Assembly (NCBI GenBank): GCA_015179025.1
Contig: WHUX01000122.1
Location: 62,001 to 126,000, forward strand
DNA length: 64,000 nucleotides
Source of the DNA: Terfezia claveryi
Lineage: Eukaryota > Ascomycota > Pezizomycetes > Pezizales > Pezizaceae
Reading direction: 5' to 3'
Position numbers and translations under genes: made by a program
Part shown: positions 11,221 through 23,022 of the stretch, one piece after another
Layout of the letters: each line of letters begins with the position of its first letter
Position numbering within the stretch: position 1 is the first letter of the stretch
The notes under the pieces: model-generated
Seen by the model: only the letters and a program-made list of their open reading frames with translations
Told to the model about the DNA's origin: nothing
Database searches by the model: none

Positions 11221-12839
11221 GGTATGCCTTCGAAGGAACAGAAAAGCCAGTGTAGGGGGGTTACCGGCGCCAGACATAGTCAAATGCAATAATTCGGTTA
11301 TGGTGTTCCAAAAAACCTTGAATCCACCCCATCAGATGCTTAAACACTCCAAGGAGGACATTGTGCAAGATATCCGCTCGAACTAGGTCTGGTGGGTTCA
11401 GGTTAGGGATTGACCACAAGGCATTTTTGATATTTTTCACGCCATTAGCATTCAGACTCTCCGCATCGAATTTGTTGTAGGCTACAATATAATCCTGGTA
11501 TGAGCGTGTCCGATAACCAGTCTCTGAATATTCACCAAGCTTCTCTGTCGGTATTATGCAAGTGGGACAGCGGTTGCTAGTGATACCATGGAGAGTAGCA
11601 TTTTCCATATGATCAGCAAGCCAACAAAATAGCTTGGGGAAGCATTACTGAATATTTCCATCAGCACAAACCATTTCGTAGCCTTTCTGGCATGCTGCGT
11701 CGGCTAGTGGCTTGAGCAACTGCTTTAAAACATCATGTGTAGTCTGCAAGGCCTGAATTTCCTGTATATCAGCAGAATACCCAGGAATCTTCTTAACTCG
11801 TTTGGGGCCAATAGGTAAGAATGCAATTGGTATCCAAGCGTACATCGTAGGGGTATTTCATATAGAGCTTCTAATATTTCCGATACTCATGTAAACAGGC
11901 TATAGTTTTTTGTCTCCGGAGAAATTTATAAGGTGAGTTTGATCTGACGCAAGCAGGATAGGAACCAGTGTTCCTCCTTCAGGTAGCGAAAGCTGTTTTT
12001 ATTTTTTAGTCCCAAATCTAACATATCACGTAGAAATTACATACCTGTGCATCCTCCCACCATGTCCCTGTATTCATCTCACTATATAAGCGGTTTCCTT
12101 GCTTATCACATTCTCGCCGTGGTCCCTATACCATATCCGCAGCATATACCTTCTGCCTCAGAAGATACTTTACTGCGGAGATAATGTTGCGATAATGAAA
12201 CTGCACTCCTTTGAGCAAGGGATAGTCTACTTTCCCTAAATGCCAACAAGGTTCATCTGCTACCTCATCCACAAGCTTGTACATTGTGTGAGCTGACTGG
12301 AATTAGACCGGGTGAGTTGGATTGAGGGCTTGCAAGATTCCATTCTTGAAGAACTGGTCGATTTTTCTCTCTGAGGCATGTACGGCATTAAAAAAGCAGG
12401 CAAGTCGATAATTAACTGGATGGCGGAATGGAGAATACAAATTGAATCCTGGATCTCGCTCGGGGAAAAAGTGTTCTCGTATTGGGATGCCGGCTACTGA
12501 CTGAGTGATTGTATTCAGTGCTTTGGATTGCTGGCTTGCCTCGTCGGATTCTGCATCACTGGAATAGTATCTAACTTCTTCATCAGAGCCTTCACTCTCT
12601 TCCTCTCGGTCAGAGCAATCATTGCTTGGTAAAAATATCTCCCCGATGTTGGCGATCTCAAGTTCGGTAGAAGAGGAAGTCGTGTGGCTAATGTCAGATA
12701 ACCGATGCTTTCGAGACTTAGGTTGTTCGAGACTCCTAAAATTGTTCTCCGGATGAATCTTTGCCAGATGATTCACATATGCTCCTGCTGAAGCATAGAG
12801 TTGTGGGCACCACTGGCATCGTGTTTTGTACCAGTTCAT
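11220..12839 (-). pseudogene. Plavaka transposase, N-terminal and central part
   Basis: Starts at ATG 12839 with a C2H2-like finger (residues 7-29: Cys-x2-Cys ... His-x4-His), then an acidic Ser-rich linker and a segment ending NPTHPV before a stop at 12303. Reading on through stops gives KLVDEVADEPCW, GTLVPILLASDQTHL, NFSGDKKL-stop-PVYMSIGNI, EMVCADGNIQ-stop and SNRCPTCIIP, then LVRADILHNVLLGVFKHLMGW, broken here at 11261. These are conserved Plavaka blocks; the interrupted KKL-PVY and MV-GPRREC positions carry Trp in relatives, so TGG-to-TAG change is likely. A possible intron lies around 12050. Dead copy. Confidence 0.8.
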
Positions 12840-13734
12840 TGTTGTTTCGCTTGATTCTAAACTAGTCTGACATGAAGGTGCGTTAATAATCCAGTCTTAA
12901 CAAAGGTATTGTCAGACACTAGGCTGGAGTTAGTTCAACAGACTAAGTTACTTCTGGTATATCTATTGTAGAACAAATGGAACCAGACTAAACAAATGGT
13001 AATACCAATATCTAACAATACAAGTCCGACTGCTTCAGTCAAAAAGCAACTATATTCTATTAACCTATAGAATATAAACTACATCGGTAAATTTCGGTCG
13101 AAACATTCTAGAACATCTGAAATGATATTCCAACTGCCATAGTCCTATTTTAGATCCGTCTCAAAAATGTTAACAATATTCCCATCCAATCTAGCCCTGT
13201 CTCAAAATTCCCAATGATACGTTTAGTTCTGTAGAAACATTCCGGGCACTGTAGAAACAATGTCGTGGGATCCAGATTCTGACAGTATTGTCGGAATTTT
13301 ACTATAGCATATTTCAATATAATCTAGATTCATCTGCAAATTCCTAGAGGGAATGAATGGCCTCTATGTTCTATGATTACTGGTCAAGGAATCATGGCCG
13401 CATGTTCTAGTGCTGGTCAAGGAATTATGGCCACATGTTCCAGTACTAGTTAAGAAGTCATGGCTAACACCATGAACTAGATAAATACCCCCATAGATCC
13501 GTGTTTCCCAGATCAGAACAAATGATAGTTACAACGCACCTATACCATATATCACTAACTTTCCAACGTGAATTGTCCGCAACGCCCCTATACCATATAT
13601 CAATAACATTCCAACGTAGATTGTCTGCTACTGACAATCTTCATATTCTAAGGTTACTTAATTGGGTAAGAGACTATTTACTTTGTCAGTATCATCAGTT
13701 AGCGTTAGCTTATATCCAGCGCAGAGCATCCAAT
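12840..13734. other. No gene seen; short direct repeats
   Basis: Non-coding stretch upstream of the Plavaka start. It contains a roughly 48-bp direct duplication (13531-13630, with CTATACCATATATCA in both units) and three imperfect copies of a GGTCAAGGAATCATGGCC unit at 13383-13465. Confidence 0.5.
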
Positions 13735-14992
13735 ATGCCATCAGCAAAAGAAGAGGTTGGCAGAGCTAAAGCCATATTGGGCTGGGGTGGTAATGATGCA
13801 AGGTATTCTCAGTGGAGAGGAGGCGTCAAAGCGTGGGCAAGGACAAATGGTGTGGTTGGAAAGTGGCAGGCTAGATCTGCCCTATGAAAGACATTTAGGG
13901 ACATGGCATTGGCAGAGACGGGACTTCCCGCGTCAGGAAAAAGACTTCTACAGAACGGTGCAGCGGCAATCAAGAAAGAAGCTGAAAAGGCACTGGACAA
14001 GCTTCTTCAAGATGTTTTGAAAAAGTCGTGAGATACGGGACGTGCCCACGCTCTATCGCAAGTAGTACGCCTTGCTTCCGAGACCCCAGATATTCAGTAC
14101 AATCCCGATGATAACGCCGTCACGTCAGGTCGGAATGCTAACAATGAAGGTGGAAATCGGGGTTTCCGGAAATCCGTACGTATTTTCCTTGTCGACCCTG
14201 GTCGCGAGAACGAGGTCAGAGTTGCACTGGAGGTGCATACAAGTGGGATGGCTACCCCAGCCACTGCGTGGCTATCATGCAAGTGTCTTCCCTTTTAGAG
14301 GTAGTGGATAAGGTGCAGGACAAAATCCCAGCGGAGCGAATGGTAAGGGCAATATTTGGCGCACTCAAAAATCCCAGACTACCTAATACAATTCCAGACG
14401 CAATGCACCTACAATCAGATGAAGAAGTAGAGGTATTTTTTGACTTCACTAATGCACAGCCGATAAGGTTACAGGTAGTCCTGCTCCGGGACCCTACAGC
14501 CGTGCCTTTCAGGGCGGATTCTGCCCCACCAGATGACGGAGCATATTTCCCGGATGACTTTTTGGATGCTGCTGAGCAGTATGATGACCCAGGAGAGGAT
14601 TCTGACACTTTATGTCAGAACCTCGCCGGCTATGCCAAAAGAACGATGCCGAGGAAGGATGAAGCATTTGAGGACAGGAAAATGGCTGCTAGATGATGCC
14701 TGAAGAAGGTCAGGGATGAGGGTCTGGACCCCGTAAAGGCCAAACATCGGGAGAAGTTCCCCAATTTAGATATATATAATTCAGACGATGATGAGTGGGA
14801 GTACATAGTAGCTCTCAATCCACAACCGGCAAATGGACGCGAGATGATAGAGGCTCGTGCTGCTGGGTAGGTGGGTGGCCTAGTATATGATGCAGTTATG
14901 GATGGAAAGAGAGAGCGTAATGCAGGCGTGCGCCAGAGGGCCACGGCGGCTGGACATGCCGAGGCTGCCACAACCTGGAGTCAGAGGCCTTA
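13735..14992 (+). pseudogene. Unrecognised coding region with in-frame stops
   Basis: I do not recognise this protein. One frame reads [19 protein letters not shown] from 13735 and continues through stops at about 13885 and 14029 as [19 protein letters not shown], then KSVRIFLVDPGRENEVRVAL. Coding then continues at 14268-14696 (NTIPDAMHLQSDEEVEVFFDF, acidic Asp/Pro-rich middle) and, past a TGA at 14694 and a TAG near 14868, to KHREKFPNLDIYNSDDDEWEY and a final stop near 14990. The stops look like CGA-to-TGA and CAG-to-TAG changes. The low hydrophobicity and acidic linkers suggest a soluble protein. It may be an accessory protein of a transposon or a decayed host gene; introns could explain some breaks. 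Confidence 0.4.
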
Positions 14993-15007
14993 GAGACCAA
15001 AAGCATC

Positions 15008-15036
15008 ATTTTTTTTTTTTTTTTTTTTGGGGGGGG
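15008..15036. repeat. Homopolymer junction poly(T)-poly(G)
   Basis: About 20 T followed by 8 G, between the two unrecognised coding regions. Could be slippage or a trace of an insertion end. Confidence 0.6.
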
Positions 15037-15210
15037 AGTGCAAATCGTGGATTTAGTGAGGAATGAATACTATATATATTGAATGTTAACAGGCTCATAA
15101 GAGCCATTTGACGCCTCGCGTTGAATTCCAAACCTCCGCATTCATCTCATCTACCACTGGATACATTTTCGTACCCTGCGTCATATCAGAATCGTATAAA
15201 AAAAGTCATA

Positions 15211-16642
15211 ATGGGCCGCAAGTCGACTGGTAAGTATCATGTAACAGATGAAGAACCCTCTACGTCGGAGAGCCGCAAAAGACTTGCTATGCAAGTATCC
15301 CGAGAAGCTGCCTTGATGTCAAATCAGTTAACCTTCTTGTGTGAGGTATATAGAATATTATTCTATGTGAGAATGGATATTGCTAACTTCCAATGCAGGA
15401 TGACAATAATCAGATAAATTCAGACTCTAATACTGCCAACAGCACCTGTGTAATTGCGCCAGGCCTTGGGAAAAATACGAGGGCCTTTTCCAGTATTCCA
15501 GATCAATATCAACACATAACTAGTATTGCTCGAACAGTGGTGGAGAATTATACTATGTACCGGAAGCCATTCCTAACCCCTGGTGAAACGCTGCTATTGT
15601 TGCAAAGTGCTTGGAATAAAGTACAAAGCAATTGATATATTGAATGGATCAAGCAGGTTGATATCTATGTAACGTTAGCCACATTCTGCCTCTGGGCGTT
15701 GGATTACTAACTGTGTGCAGCTGAAAAGCATACATATGAGAACTCGTGCACATCTAGTTGTCGAGTATTGACAAATAATTATTAAGGTGTATGGCCTTAA
15801 TCACCTCTGCAAGGATGACATGAAGATAGAGGTTGAAAAGTTGTTGGACAACGATTGATTTATATGCAGGCAGGCAACGAGATTAGTAAGTGATTCCAGC
15901 AGTCAAATATCTGACTCTAACAACCTGACAGTCTTCTTAGGAGCTCAAAAATCGTTTCTGTGTGGAGGAGATTGTGAAAGTAATCTTCCAGAAGTATTTC
16001 TATTCCAAGAGAATGAAGGGGAATCAAGACCCCAGATTTCTTGAGAGGATAAATGGGGTTTTCATCTGCTTTGTAGCAACGGCCATGAGGCACTGCCTAA
16101 AGATGTGGAAAACGGGGGAGTACCAAGACAATGGGCCGGAATTCAAGTTCGAGAGAACCTGGCATAAGTGTACACAAATCATGGGGGTGGGCGAAAGTAC
16201 TACTGGAGTCGGATAAAAGCTAACAAAAGTAGTCACATACAACAGGCTATAGTTAACCTGGAATGGAAACAAACTAGAAATTCAGGACCTCCTCATCAAG
16301 AATATTAAAGCGGATCTAGCATGCCGAATTGCGGCCAATGTGAAGATCATCGAGCTTGAATCAGGGGAGCCTCCTGAAGTAGAAGACCAGCTAAGTTTTG
16401 AAGTCAAGTTACGAAATGAGCTCAAACACTCATATGAGAGATTGGAGGTCTCAGAAAACAAGCGGCTAAGGGTTGGAGGGGTATTGCGAGATTCTTCGGT
16501 GGAGCTAGCAGATCCTTTGAGTCCAGCAGTTGACTTCGGCATATTGGGTGAAGAAGAGGCGAATGCGGGAGATCAGGAGAATGCCGAAGGTGAGGAGGAT
16601 GCCGAAGGTGAGGAGGATGCTGAAGGTGACAATGAGCTTTAG
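15211..16642 (+). CDS. Unrecognised multi-exon protein, acidic C-terminus
   Basis: Chosen start is ATG 15211 (MGRKSTGKYHVTDEEPSTSE), a few bases after an AT-rich TATA-like run at 15192-15204. Intron 1 is clear: GAG, then GTATAT at 15346, branch sequence GCTAAC near 15382 and CAG at 15398 (53 nt), joining FLCE to DDNNQINSDS in frame. Later introns are likely (ends near 15720 after ACTAAC, and about 15889-15930), but exact borders are uncertain. Downstream blocks are VVEYxQIIIKVYGL, a segment at 15962-16213 (NGVFICFVATAMRHCLKMW) and a last exon at about 16260-16642 ending in a Glu/Asp repeat (GEEDAE, three units). The layout weakly recalls DUF6532-type fungal proteins (inference only). One TGA near 15857 means it may be decayed. 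Confidence 0.45.
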
Positions 16643-17009
16643 TGACGAAGGGGGTCGGAATTACATTGCGCTCGGCAAGGTGTTTTGTATTTGGTGTTCT
16701 CTCCTCTTCTTGTGTTTTTCCTTTTGTCGCCAGTATCTCCTGCTATTAACGCTTTTTGTTCTAGGTTTATTCTAACGTAATAGTGAATGTTGTTTCATGG
16801 GCTCGTTGTTAGAATTTGTTGGATATTAATTATTGAGCCTAGAAGTATAATGTATGGACAGCATCGGATTTAGCTTATGCATAGGTGGAGTTGCTATTTT
16901 TTAGTTGGAATATGTATTTGCTCGAGAAGTTTGGATATAGGACGGTTGTTAGAATGAGAAACAATTTAGGAAATACTAGTTAGTGTGGTGATACCTTAGC
17001 AAACAATGT
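16643..17009. other. No gene seen
   Basis: Non-coding, AT-rich sequence between the preceding coding region and a satellite array. Confidence 0.5.
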
Positions 17010-17640
17010 AGCATCTAGGAACGAAATAAAGTGCAGGCTAAATCAAGAACAGATTTTGCCAGGTAAAAAGATTAGGGGATGCAATGCTGCATATGGTGAG
17101 TACAACAGAGATGTTTGGTAAGGGGAGGATTGAGGAATGCAAGACGTTTCACGGAAAGTTGATCAGAGAGAGCACCAGAGATGTAAAGTCAGTTACTCTC
17201 AGCGTCGGATAATCGGTAGTATAGAGAGGTTTAGGAACGGGAGGATTAGGGGATGCAAGATATTTTCACGGGAAGTTGACCAGAGAAAGTAACAGGTATG
17301 TAACGCGAGTGACTCACAACGTGGGACAGCATGTAGTGTATAGAGGTTAGATAAGGGAAGGATTAAAGGATATAAAGCATTTCATGGAAAGTGCAGCAGA
17401 GATAGAACCATGTATATAACGTGGGTAACTAGCGATGACGGACAATAGGTAGCACATAAAGGTTAGCTAAGGGAAGGATTAGAGGGTACAAAGCGTTTCA
17501 TAAGAAGTTTAGCAGAGATAATACCTTGTATGTAACATGGGTAACTAGCAACGTCGGACAATAGGTAGTGTCGAGAAGTGAACTAAAAGGGGGATAAGGG
17601 GGTGCAAAGCGTTGTACGGAAATTTGACCAGAGATGTACG
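17010..17640. repeat. Purine-rich tandem repeat, period 116-117 bp
   Basis: The motif GGAAGGATTAgggGaTgCAAAGC recurs with AGGATT at 17126, 17242, 17359 and 17475 and a weaker copy near 17591. Each unit also holds GTAACTAGCAACGTCGGACAAT. About five to six units. The 112-residue open frame at 17612-17950 begins in the last unit, is Lys/Arg-rich and is probably not a gene. Confidence 0.85.
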
Positions 17641-18371
17641 TAAATGGGCAGCGCGGGTAAAGGTAGGTGTCGGATGGAGAGTTAAACAGAAAAAGAGACA
17701 CAGGATAAACGCAGAAAAAGAAGATCTAGAAGTAGGGGTGTGGGTAGAGAAGAGTATAAAAAGGAAGCGTGGTAGATACAAGCAAGTGTGCAACGTATTG
17801 TATAGACGCACAGGGAAAAGTGTCAAGTTAGGCGAAGAAGAAATCCAATACAAAGCGTCAAGGAAGAGACATAACAGAAAAACGGGTCAGGAAGCTGGTA
17901 CAGGGAGTGCGTCGCTACATATACCGAGGTTTTACAAAAGGACTTCATAGGCTTATGAAGCACCTGACATAGATTTCGTATTTACCGATGGACCTTTGAC
18001 AAGTTGGATAACTGCCCAGAAAAGCTCAGAGAGTACTGAGAGAAGTTCCCCAATAAGCTACATGATGAAAGAGACGTCTGAAGTTTGGACTTATGTCCAG
18101 TGTTTCATGGATAAAGACATGGTACCTTTTACCCTCCTACTCGTTGCCTTTTCCCTGTGGGTTTTTGGCAAGAGGTTTGGTTTTTAACGGCCATGGCATG
18201 TATGTGTAGACATATAGGTCTTGTGGTACCCTTAAATGGGATAGGGGTATTGGTTGGGATGGTCAGTACCTATATCACCATGGTTACCTGAGTTATTACT
18301 AATACTTGTTTTCTCCAGGGTCGGAAAGACTTGTATTCAGCTAAGGACAGCTGCCTCGGAATGGGGAGTAA
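17641..18371. other. No convincing gene; possible 3' flank of a Gypsy element
   Basis: No recognisable protein. The final bases, AATGGGGAGTAA just before the LTR at 18372, look like a polypurine tract, so this may be internal sequence of an LTR element. Confidence 0.35.
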
Positions 18372-18994
18372 TGTTATGGCTCAGGTAAGAGACCTACCCT
18401 CAACAGGGAATATTCTAATACCTAATTATGGCTGCTAACTGCTATGGCCTGATCAACTATATAGATACGGGTAATGTATCCAGAATGGACGGGTATTGGA
18501 GCAAGGAAGCATATGACCTCTGAATGCATTCTTATATATGTACTCTCTTCTATAGATATCTATAAAGTTCTTATGTTTGTTATTCTTATATTGTTATTTG
18601 TTGTATGCAAGTTTATCTTCTATATGACAGCCTGACTGCAATGCGTTGAAGTTTAGGCTGCCTAATCAATGTATGTCAGACTGCAGGGTTCCTAAATAGG
18701 AAGCGTCTTCCTATTCTAGACAACCATCTGATGTCAGTTCTACTAAGCTGTTAAGGGAAGTGTCGTTAGATCTGATAATGAGTTATCAGATCAACGCTTC
18801 TATATAAGCTACCGCTTTTACATAGTTAATACAATAAGACCCAAGTGGTGTTCTAAGTCTCATATAGCTTTACTCTTATCGAGTCCACTTTACACCCGAG
18901 TTGCTACTATGTTTATACTTATAATTTATTACCAATCACCCCTTATACCTCTACCGTCGACTTGTATATTCGTAGTTATAGCCCGCCTATAACA
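18372..18994. repeat. Complete LTR of the chromovirus family (623 bp)
   Basis: The ends are TGTTAT and ATAACA, a perfect terminal inverted repeat of the TG...CA type. The last 201 bp match window positions 1-201. No target duplication is evident (AGTAA before, AGTTG after). It is preceded by a polypurine-like AATGGGGAGTAA, which would suit a 3' LTR still attached to internal sequence, rather than a clean solo LTR. Confidence 0.85.
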
Positions 18995-19970
18995 AGTTGA
19001 GAGAAGTTGAGGGTAGCTGAGATATGTTAGGTGGAGGGGGGTCTGAGTACTACTATAGCCTGAAGTACCAGTACCACAGACTTGCACCAGCAGTGCAGTA
19101 GGGCCAGTACTAAATATAAGAATGTGGTGAAGGTGTCTACCTTACACTTTGGTGAATATGGTGCAATTGAAGCTCGAAATTGATAAACTTCAATCCTAGA
19201 GTTGGAATAATATGTACATACACCTAAACCCTCAAAATACTTAACAATGGCATAAAGGTGAAGCCTCAGTCATAGAAGCAGATCAAGGGCCTTTAAAAGT
19301 CTCGGCTAAGCCTGTATTGAATGCGAGCAGCTTAGTATTATGATTGCTATGACCCTTGAGGCCGAGTTAATTACATATCAAGATATATAGAGCTTGGTCA
19401 GAGATTTGCATAATATAGGGGCTACAGAACATACTGGGCTTGAGAAACTGCATAGAAGGACACCCTAAGATATTAAGATTGCAGTACCACAAATATAGCT
19501 AGATTGAATCGCTTAAAAAAGCTGAAATTCGATATCGAGAAGGCTAGCTTGCAAAAGTTATATAGGTTATATAGAGCAATATAGTTTGCAGTGCATCTAG
19601 TTCTATATACAGTGAGCAGCTTGAGTCTATACTAATATGGCTTACAGAGTGAACCTCTAGGGAACCTATAGCTACTAGTAGTGGTTGTTGTGAGCGGCAT
19701 GAGGGGTGTAGGATAGGTGGTTATGCTAGAGAGGTAGTTATATGGAGTATTAAGGGTTTAGGTGCTATAGAAGGTTCAGGGTAGATCGGAGTGGGTTGGA
19801 GATATTAAATTTGGGTTTTTCAAGTATTTTTATCCTATATTCATTGTTCTTACTGCATTGATATTGCATATATTGATGGAGGTATTAGAATATTACTGCA
19901 TGTGGCAGGGGAGCCCGTGTCGATTGTCACGTGGTTGTCGATCGTTAACGCAGTAAGTTATACTACAGTT
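18995..19970. other. No gene seen; decayed AT-rich sequence
   Basis: Many TAG/TAA stops in all frames. Composition resembles mutated transposon sequence but no family was recognised. Confidence 0.5.
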
Positions 19971-19971
19971 A

Positions 19972-20088
19972 GGTGGCAAAAAGTTTCGTACCCTACATAA
20001 GCATGCAACAACTATCTTATCATTTTACCAAATATGTAGCGTTTGGGCCTCTTTATGCAAGGTGGGGTACGAAACTTTTTGCCACCAA
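19972..20088. mobile_element. Tiny MITE-like inverted-repeat element (about 117 bp)
   Basis: Ends are GGTGGCAAAAAGTTTCGTACC at 19972 and its perfect inverse, closing at about 20088. The flanking dinucleotides are TA on the left and AA on the right, close to the TA duplication of Tc1/mariner-type MITEs. The roughly 70-bp middle codes for nothing. The RNA could fold into a hairpin. Confidence 0.7.
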
Positions 20089-21173
20089 GCTGTATATGCA
20101 GCCCTAATTGCATGATCTGCATAAACAAATAGGTAAAAACAACGGGCGATGTGAACAAAGCTATTATCCCTCGTGCACTATTTTAATTCCCCGCCGTAGG
20201 CTGTTGATCACAACGTCCACGCTCCCTTCTCTATTGTCAAGAACTCCCACCGAAGGACTGTGATTTGGTGGGATTGGCAGTACTGCTGCCATGCAGATTC
20301 GATTAACTATCTTTGGCACGACTATCCTTCGGTGACGACTTCGGGTTGGATCCACATGTCCTCACTGATACTACTAAGGAAAATGTTGGTTAGCTGGGGT
20401 ACTCTCTCTAAACTGCTCGTTTCACAGTGGGAGCCATCACTCTCCCACCCAAGGGGGAATTTCGTTGCTAGAACTCCTGAACTCCAATAACAGCAACAAT
20501 ATCGAACACAGCTAAGTATGACAAGATGAGGCCATACCTGTTACCGGGCGTGGGAAATAATTTCGGCAGATAGATAAGTTGGCGATGCATCTGTAGTGGG
20601 GTAATATTCCACCTGCCGCTGATCCCTTCTGTTTTCCGACATAGATATCACCACAGCGTCCCCAGCAAATCAAAGACAGTGTTTACACGCATGGCATTAG
20701 GAATCCGGGGCTTCCAACCAAGATGTACCTCCTGCCAGCGTTGACACTCGAAGGGGGTTCGGTAGAAGCGGCGAAAAGTGGGAGGGAATCGAGATGGCCA
20801 TTAAGTAGCTAGCAGCCGCTGTGGATATTTCAGGTATTTATGCACATATATAAGTGTATGGAGAAAATAGGAAGACTTTGTTGGTTGGGTTGGCCTATCA
20901 AAAAATTGTACGCAGCTAATTCATACATTTTGCATACCAGATGAGATACATCTAAATTGAAGATTACAGATCTTATAACTCACAGCAGCCAGTTTCAGTT
21001 AAGATTGAATACCCTGAATAGAATATCCTAACGTGAGAAACATACAGATCATACTCGACAGAACGTCCATGCCACCCCTTTGTATGGGGGATCATCTTGG
21101 CTTTCTTTTAGCATGGTGTCCAAGAACTTTTATTTGTTCTGATTAGCTAATTACAAGATCCTCTATAGCCCAA
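20089..21173. other. No supported gene
   Basis: Contains a 63-codon minus-strand frame (20164-20355) of reasonable composition but no recognisable family, start or intron. Otherwise non-coding. Confidence 0.4.
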
Positions 21174-22379
21174 CTAACCAAGAGCACATCGCCTCTGGGT
21201 ATAATTGTAATCAAAAGCAGACCATATGCCATACAAATGCACCGCTGCTGCAGATACCACTAACAAATGGAATATCTGGTGTGAAGAGCCACAAATGTCG
21301 AAGGCTCCAGGCTTGAATGCCTCCGGAGTGCGTGTCTATACCAGGTAGTGTGATTAGCTCATGATAGTGTTATGGATACAGCATTGTTAATGACCAAAGT
21401 TGTTGTTGTCTTAAATTTAATTAACTCATTATTGATGGGGGAGGAGATTCACATTGTAGAAGTAAGCCCCTACCACAAGAAGAAGCCCTTCAAGGAGGTA
21501 GTATGGGAGGCCAGAATACTTGTTCATCTGCTCCAATCCAAAGAGCTTCAGCCCATGGCATATTGGGGCCACTGCAGACAAGCCAGTTGCAACAAAGAGG
21601 CTGAGGCGAAACGTCCGCCATCGGCGGCCTTGACATTTTGGATTGACAACGACAAGCGCAGTAAGAATTCCAAGGGTAACTATCTATTATCCAAATGTAT
21701 CATTCAGCGCTGAAAACTAGATCACAGTGCAGAGTGAGTTATTTTGACGTACCATCCCCCAATAGAGTCTCTGTAAAGACGGTTCGCAATAAAATGTCAC
21801 GTAAATTCCGGACACAAAACATCCCTCAATCAAAATGATAATACCAAGGAAGTCCATTCGTAGCCACAAATTCGATACCAGCTCTGAATGATTCATGAGG
21901 GTATGATATGCTGTCGAAATTCCAAGACATAAACTGGCGGACAGAAGGTAAAATGTGAAAGCAATGATATCACCACCAGTTGCCTCTGGATAATAGAATA
22001 AAAAGAACTTCGTATTAACGGTTTCCAGAGCTAGAGCGATAGCAAGGGCAAAAAGGGCTGGGATAAGATGTGAAAATATGTTCACCGTTTCATTGTGTAG
22101 ATAACTCCAGCTGGTGAGGCACTCCAGTAAAGAGTTTGAAATGGGTCGATAGCCGTGGAGAATGTAATCGTTATCTTGATGCCAGGGTGGAATTTCTTGA
22201 TATGAAAGTAGCGTACGCGTCCCACTGCTATGTTGTGATTGAGGTTTCTTACTGGTGTCTGGCTTGGTTTGAGGTGGAGTCGGCGTCTTGTTGATCATGG
22301 TGGATATCTCCTGGCTGAGTCGAGGATGGAAAGCTTCTGCAATGAAACGCCGCTGAAGTGGTCGTAAGTCAGAGGTCAT
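21174..22379 (-). CDS. PAQR-family (AdipoR/Izh/hemolysin-III-like) seven-helix membrane protein
   Basis: Three exons: 22379-21753, 21683-21453 and 21335-21174, giving 339 residues. Intron 1 (69 nt) starts GTACGT and ends AATAG; intron 2 (117 nt) starts GTGAAT, has GCTAATC as branch and ends TATAG. All joins keep phase 0. A soluble N-terminus (about 75 residues) precedes ETVNIFSHLIPALFALAIALA, a helix ending in STAYHTLMNHS, and after intron 1 LFVATGLSAVAPICHGLKLF. The C-terminal motif SSHQIFHLLVV supplies the conserved His-x3-His. PAQR proteins bind zinc through such His residues; fungal Izh members act in zinc and sterol homeostasis and the family includes ceramidase-like receptors. The seven-helix layout and normal length suggest a functional gene. 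It lies alone between transposons. I give no gene symbol because paralogues cannot be told apart here. Confidence 0.9.
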
Positions 22380-23022
22380 GTCAAAGGAAGGAGCTGAGCG
22401 CTACACCTGGCTGGAGACGTCGACCTTTGTAAATACTAGGTTGTCCACTTACTGGAGGTGTTATGCAATTGCAAAACTTAGCGGCTAACTAATCTCTTGA
22501 CTTTAGGTACTGGTCCGATGCGAGTTTTTTTTTGAAAAAAGGAAAAGAAAAAAAAAAGCGGCTAATCATCTCTACACTTGGGCCAAATTTGGAAGCAACA
22601 ACGAGGATAACATACGGGTACTCCCTCTCCCGAGCCAGGGATAGGTACCGTAGATGAGATGCCAGTGTGACATTTGGTTACCAAAAAAAGCCTTTGTGCT
22701 AGTCTGGTTGGCAATCTTTTAACTGTAAAATTCTGCTGATCGTTACTGAAAATGCGATTCATGCGAACTAGAGCATCTGGATCCGTCACGATCTACATAA
22801 TTTCCCTGAGAGGAAATACTGTAGAGAGGGGAGGAGGTATAAAACATGGTGGATCGAGCTGGAGGCTAAATATGATTTTGCAAGTGTAATTCAGTACTGT
22901 GCCACATGCGGGGACAGAAAATTTCTTTCGTCACTTGCAAGAATACAGGGTGATAATCGCAGTCATGTGTATCCGTACGCAGCATGATTCCTGGAAATGT
23001 TCTCAGAATTCGAAGATCCAAC
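22380..23022. other. Upstream region of the PAQR gene, no gene seen
   Basis: Includes an A-rich stretch at 22528-22557 and one copy of the dispersed motif TAGTCTGGTTGGCA near 22698. No gene was recognised. Confidence 0.45.

Larger units (their letters stand above)
5836..12839 (-). mobile_element. Plavaka-type DNA transposon, split by a foldback element
   Basis: Minus-strand coding segments at both ends belong to one Plavaka-type transposase: N-terminal zinc finger and DDE-side half at 11220-12839, and C-terminal half at about 5836-7200. The two halves are separated by a long inverted repeat (about 7385-10935, possibly with edges to about 7200 and 11215). The two flanking protein segments read on from each other, so the palindrome was inserted into an older transposon. 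Terminal inverted repeats of the Plavaka element itself were not located. Confidence 0.8.

Noticed and set aside
17612..17950. Open frame of 112 codons, very Lys/Arg-rich
   Set aside because: Starts in the 116-bp satellite, has biased composition from purine-rich DNA and no recognisable domain.
18372..18994. Calling this LTR a clean solo LTR
   Set aside because: No target duplication is present and a polypurine-like run precedes it, so a remnant 3' LTR is at least as likely.
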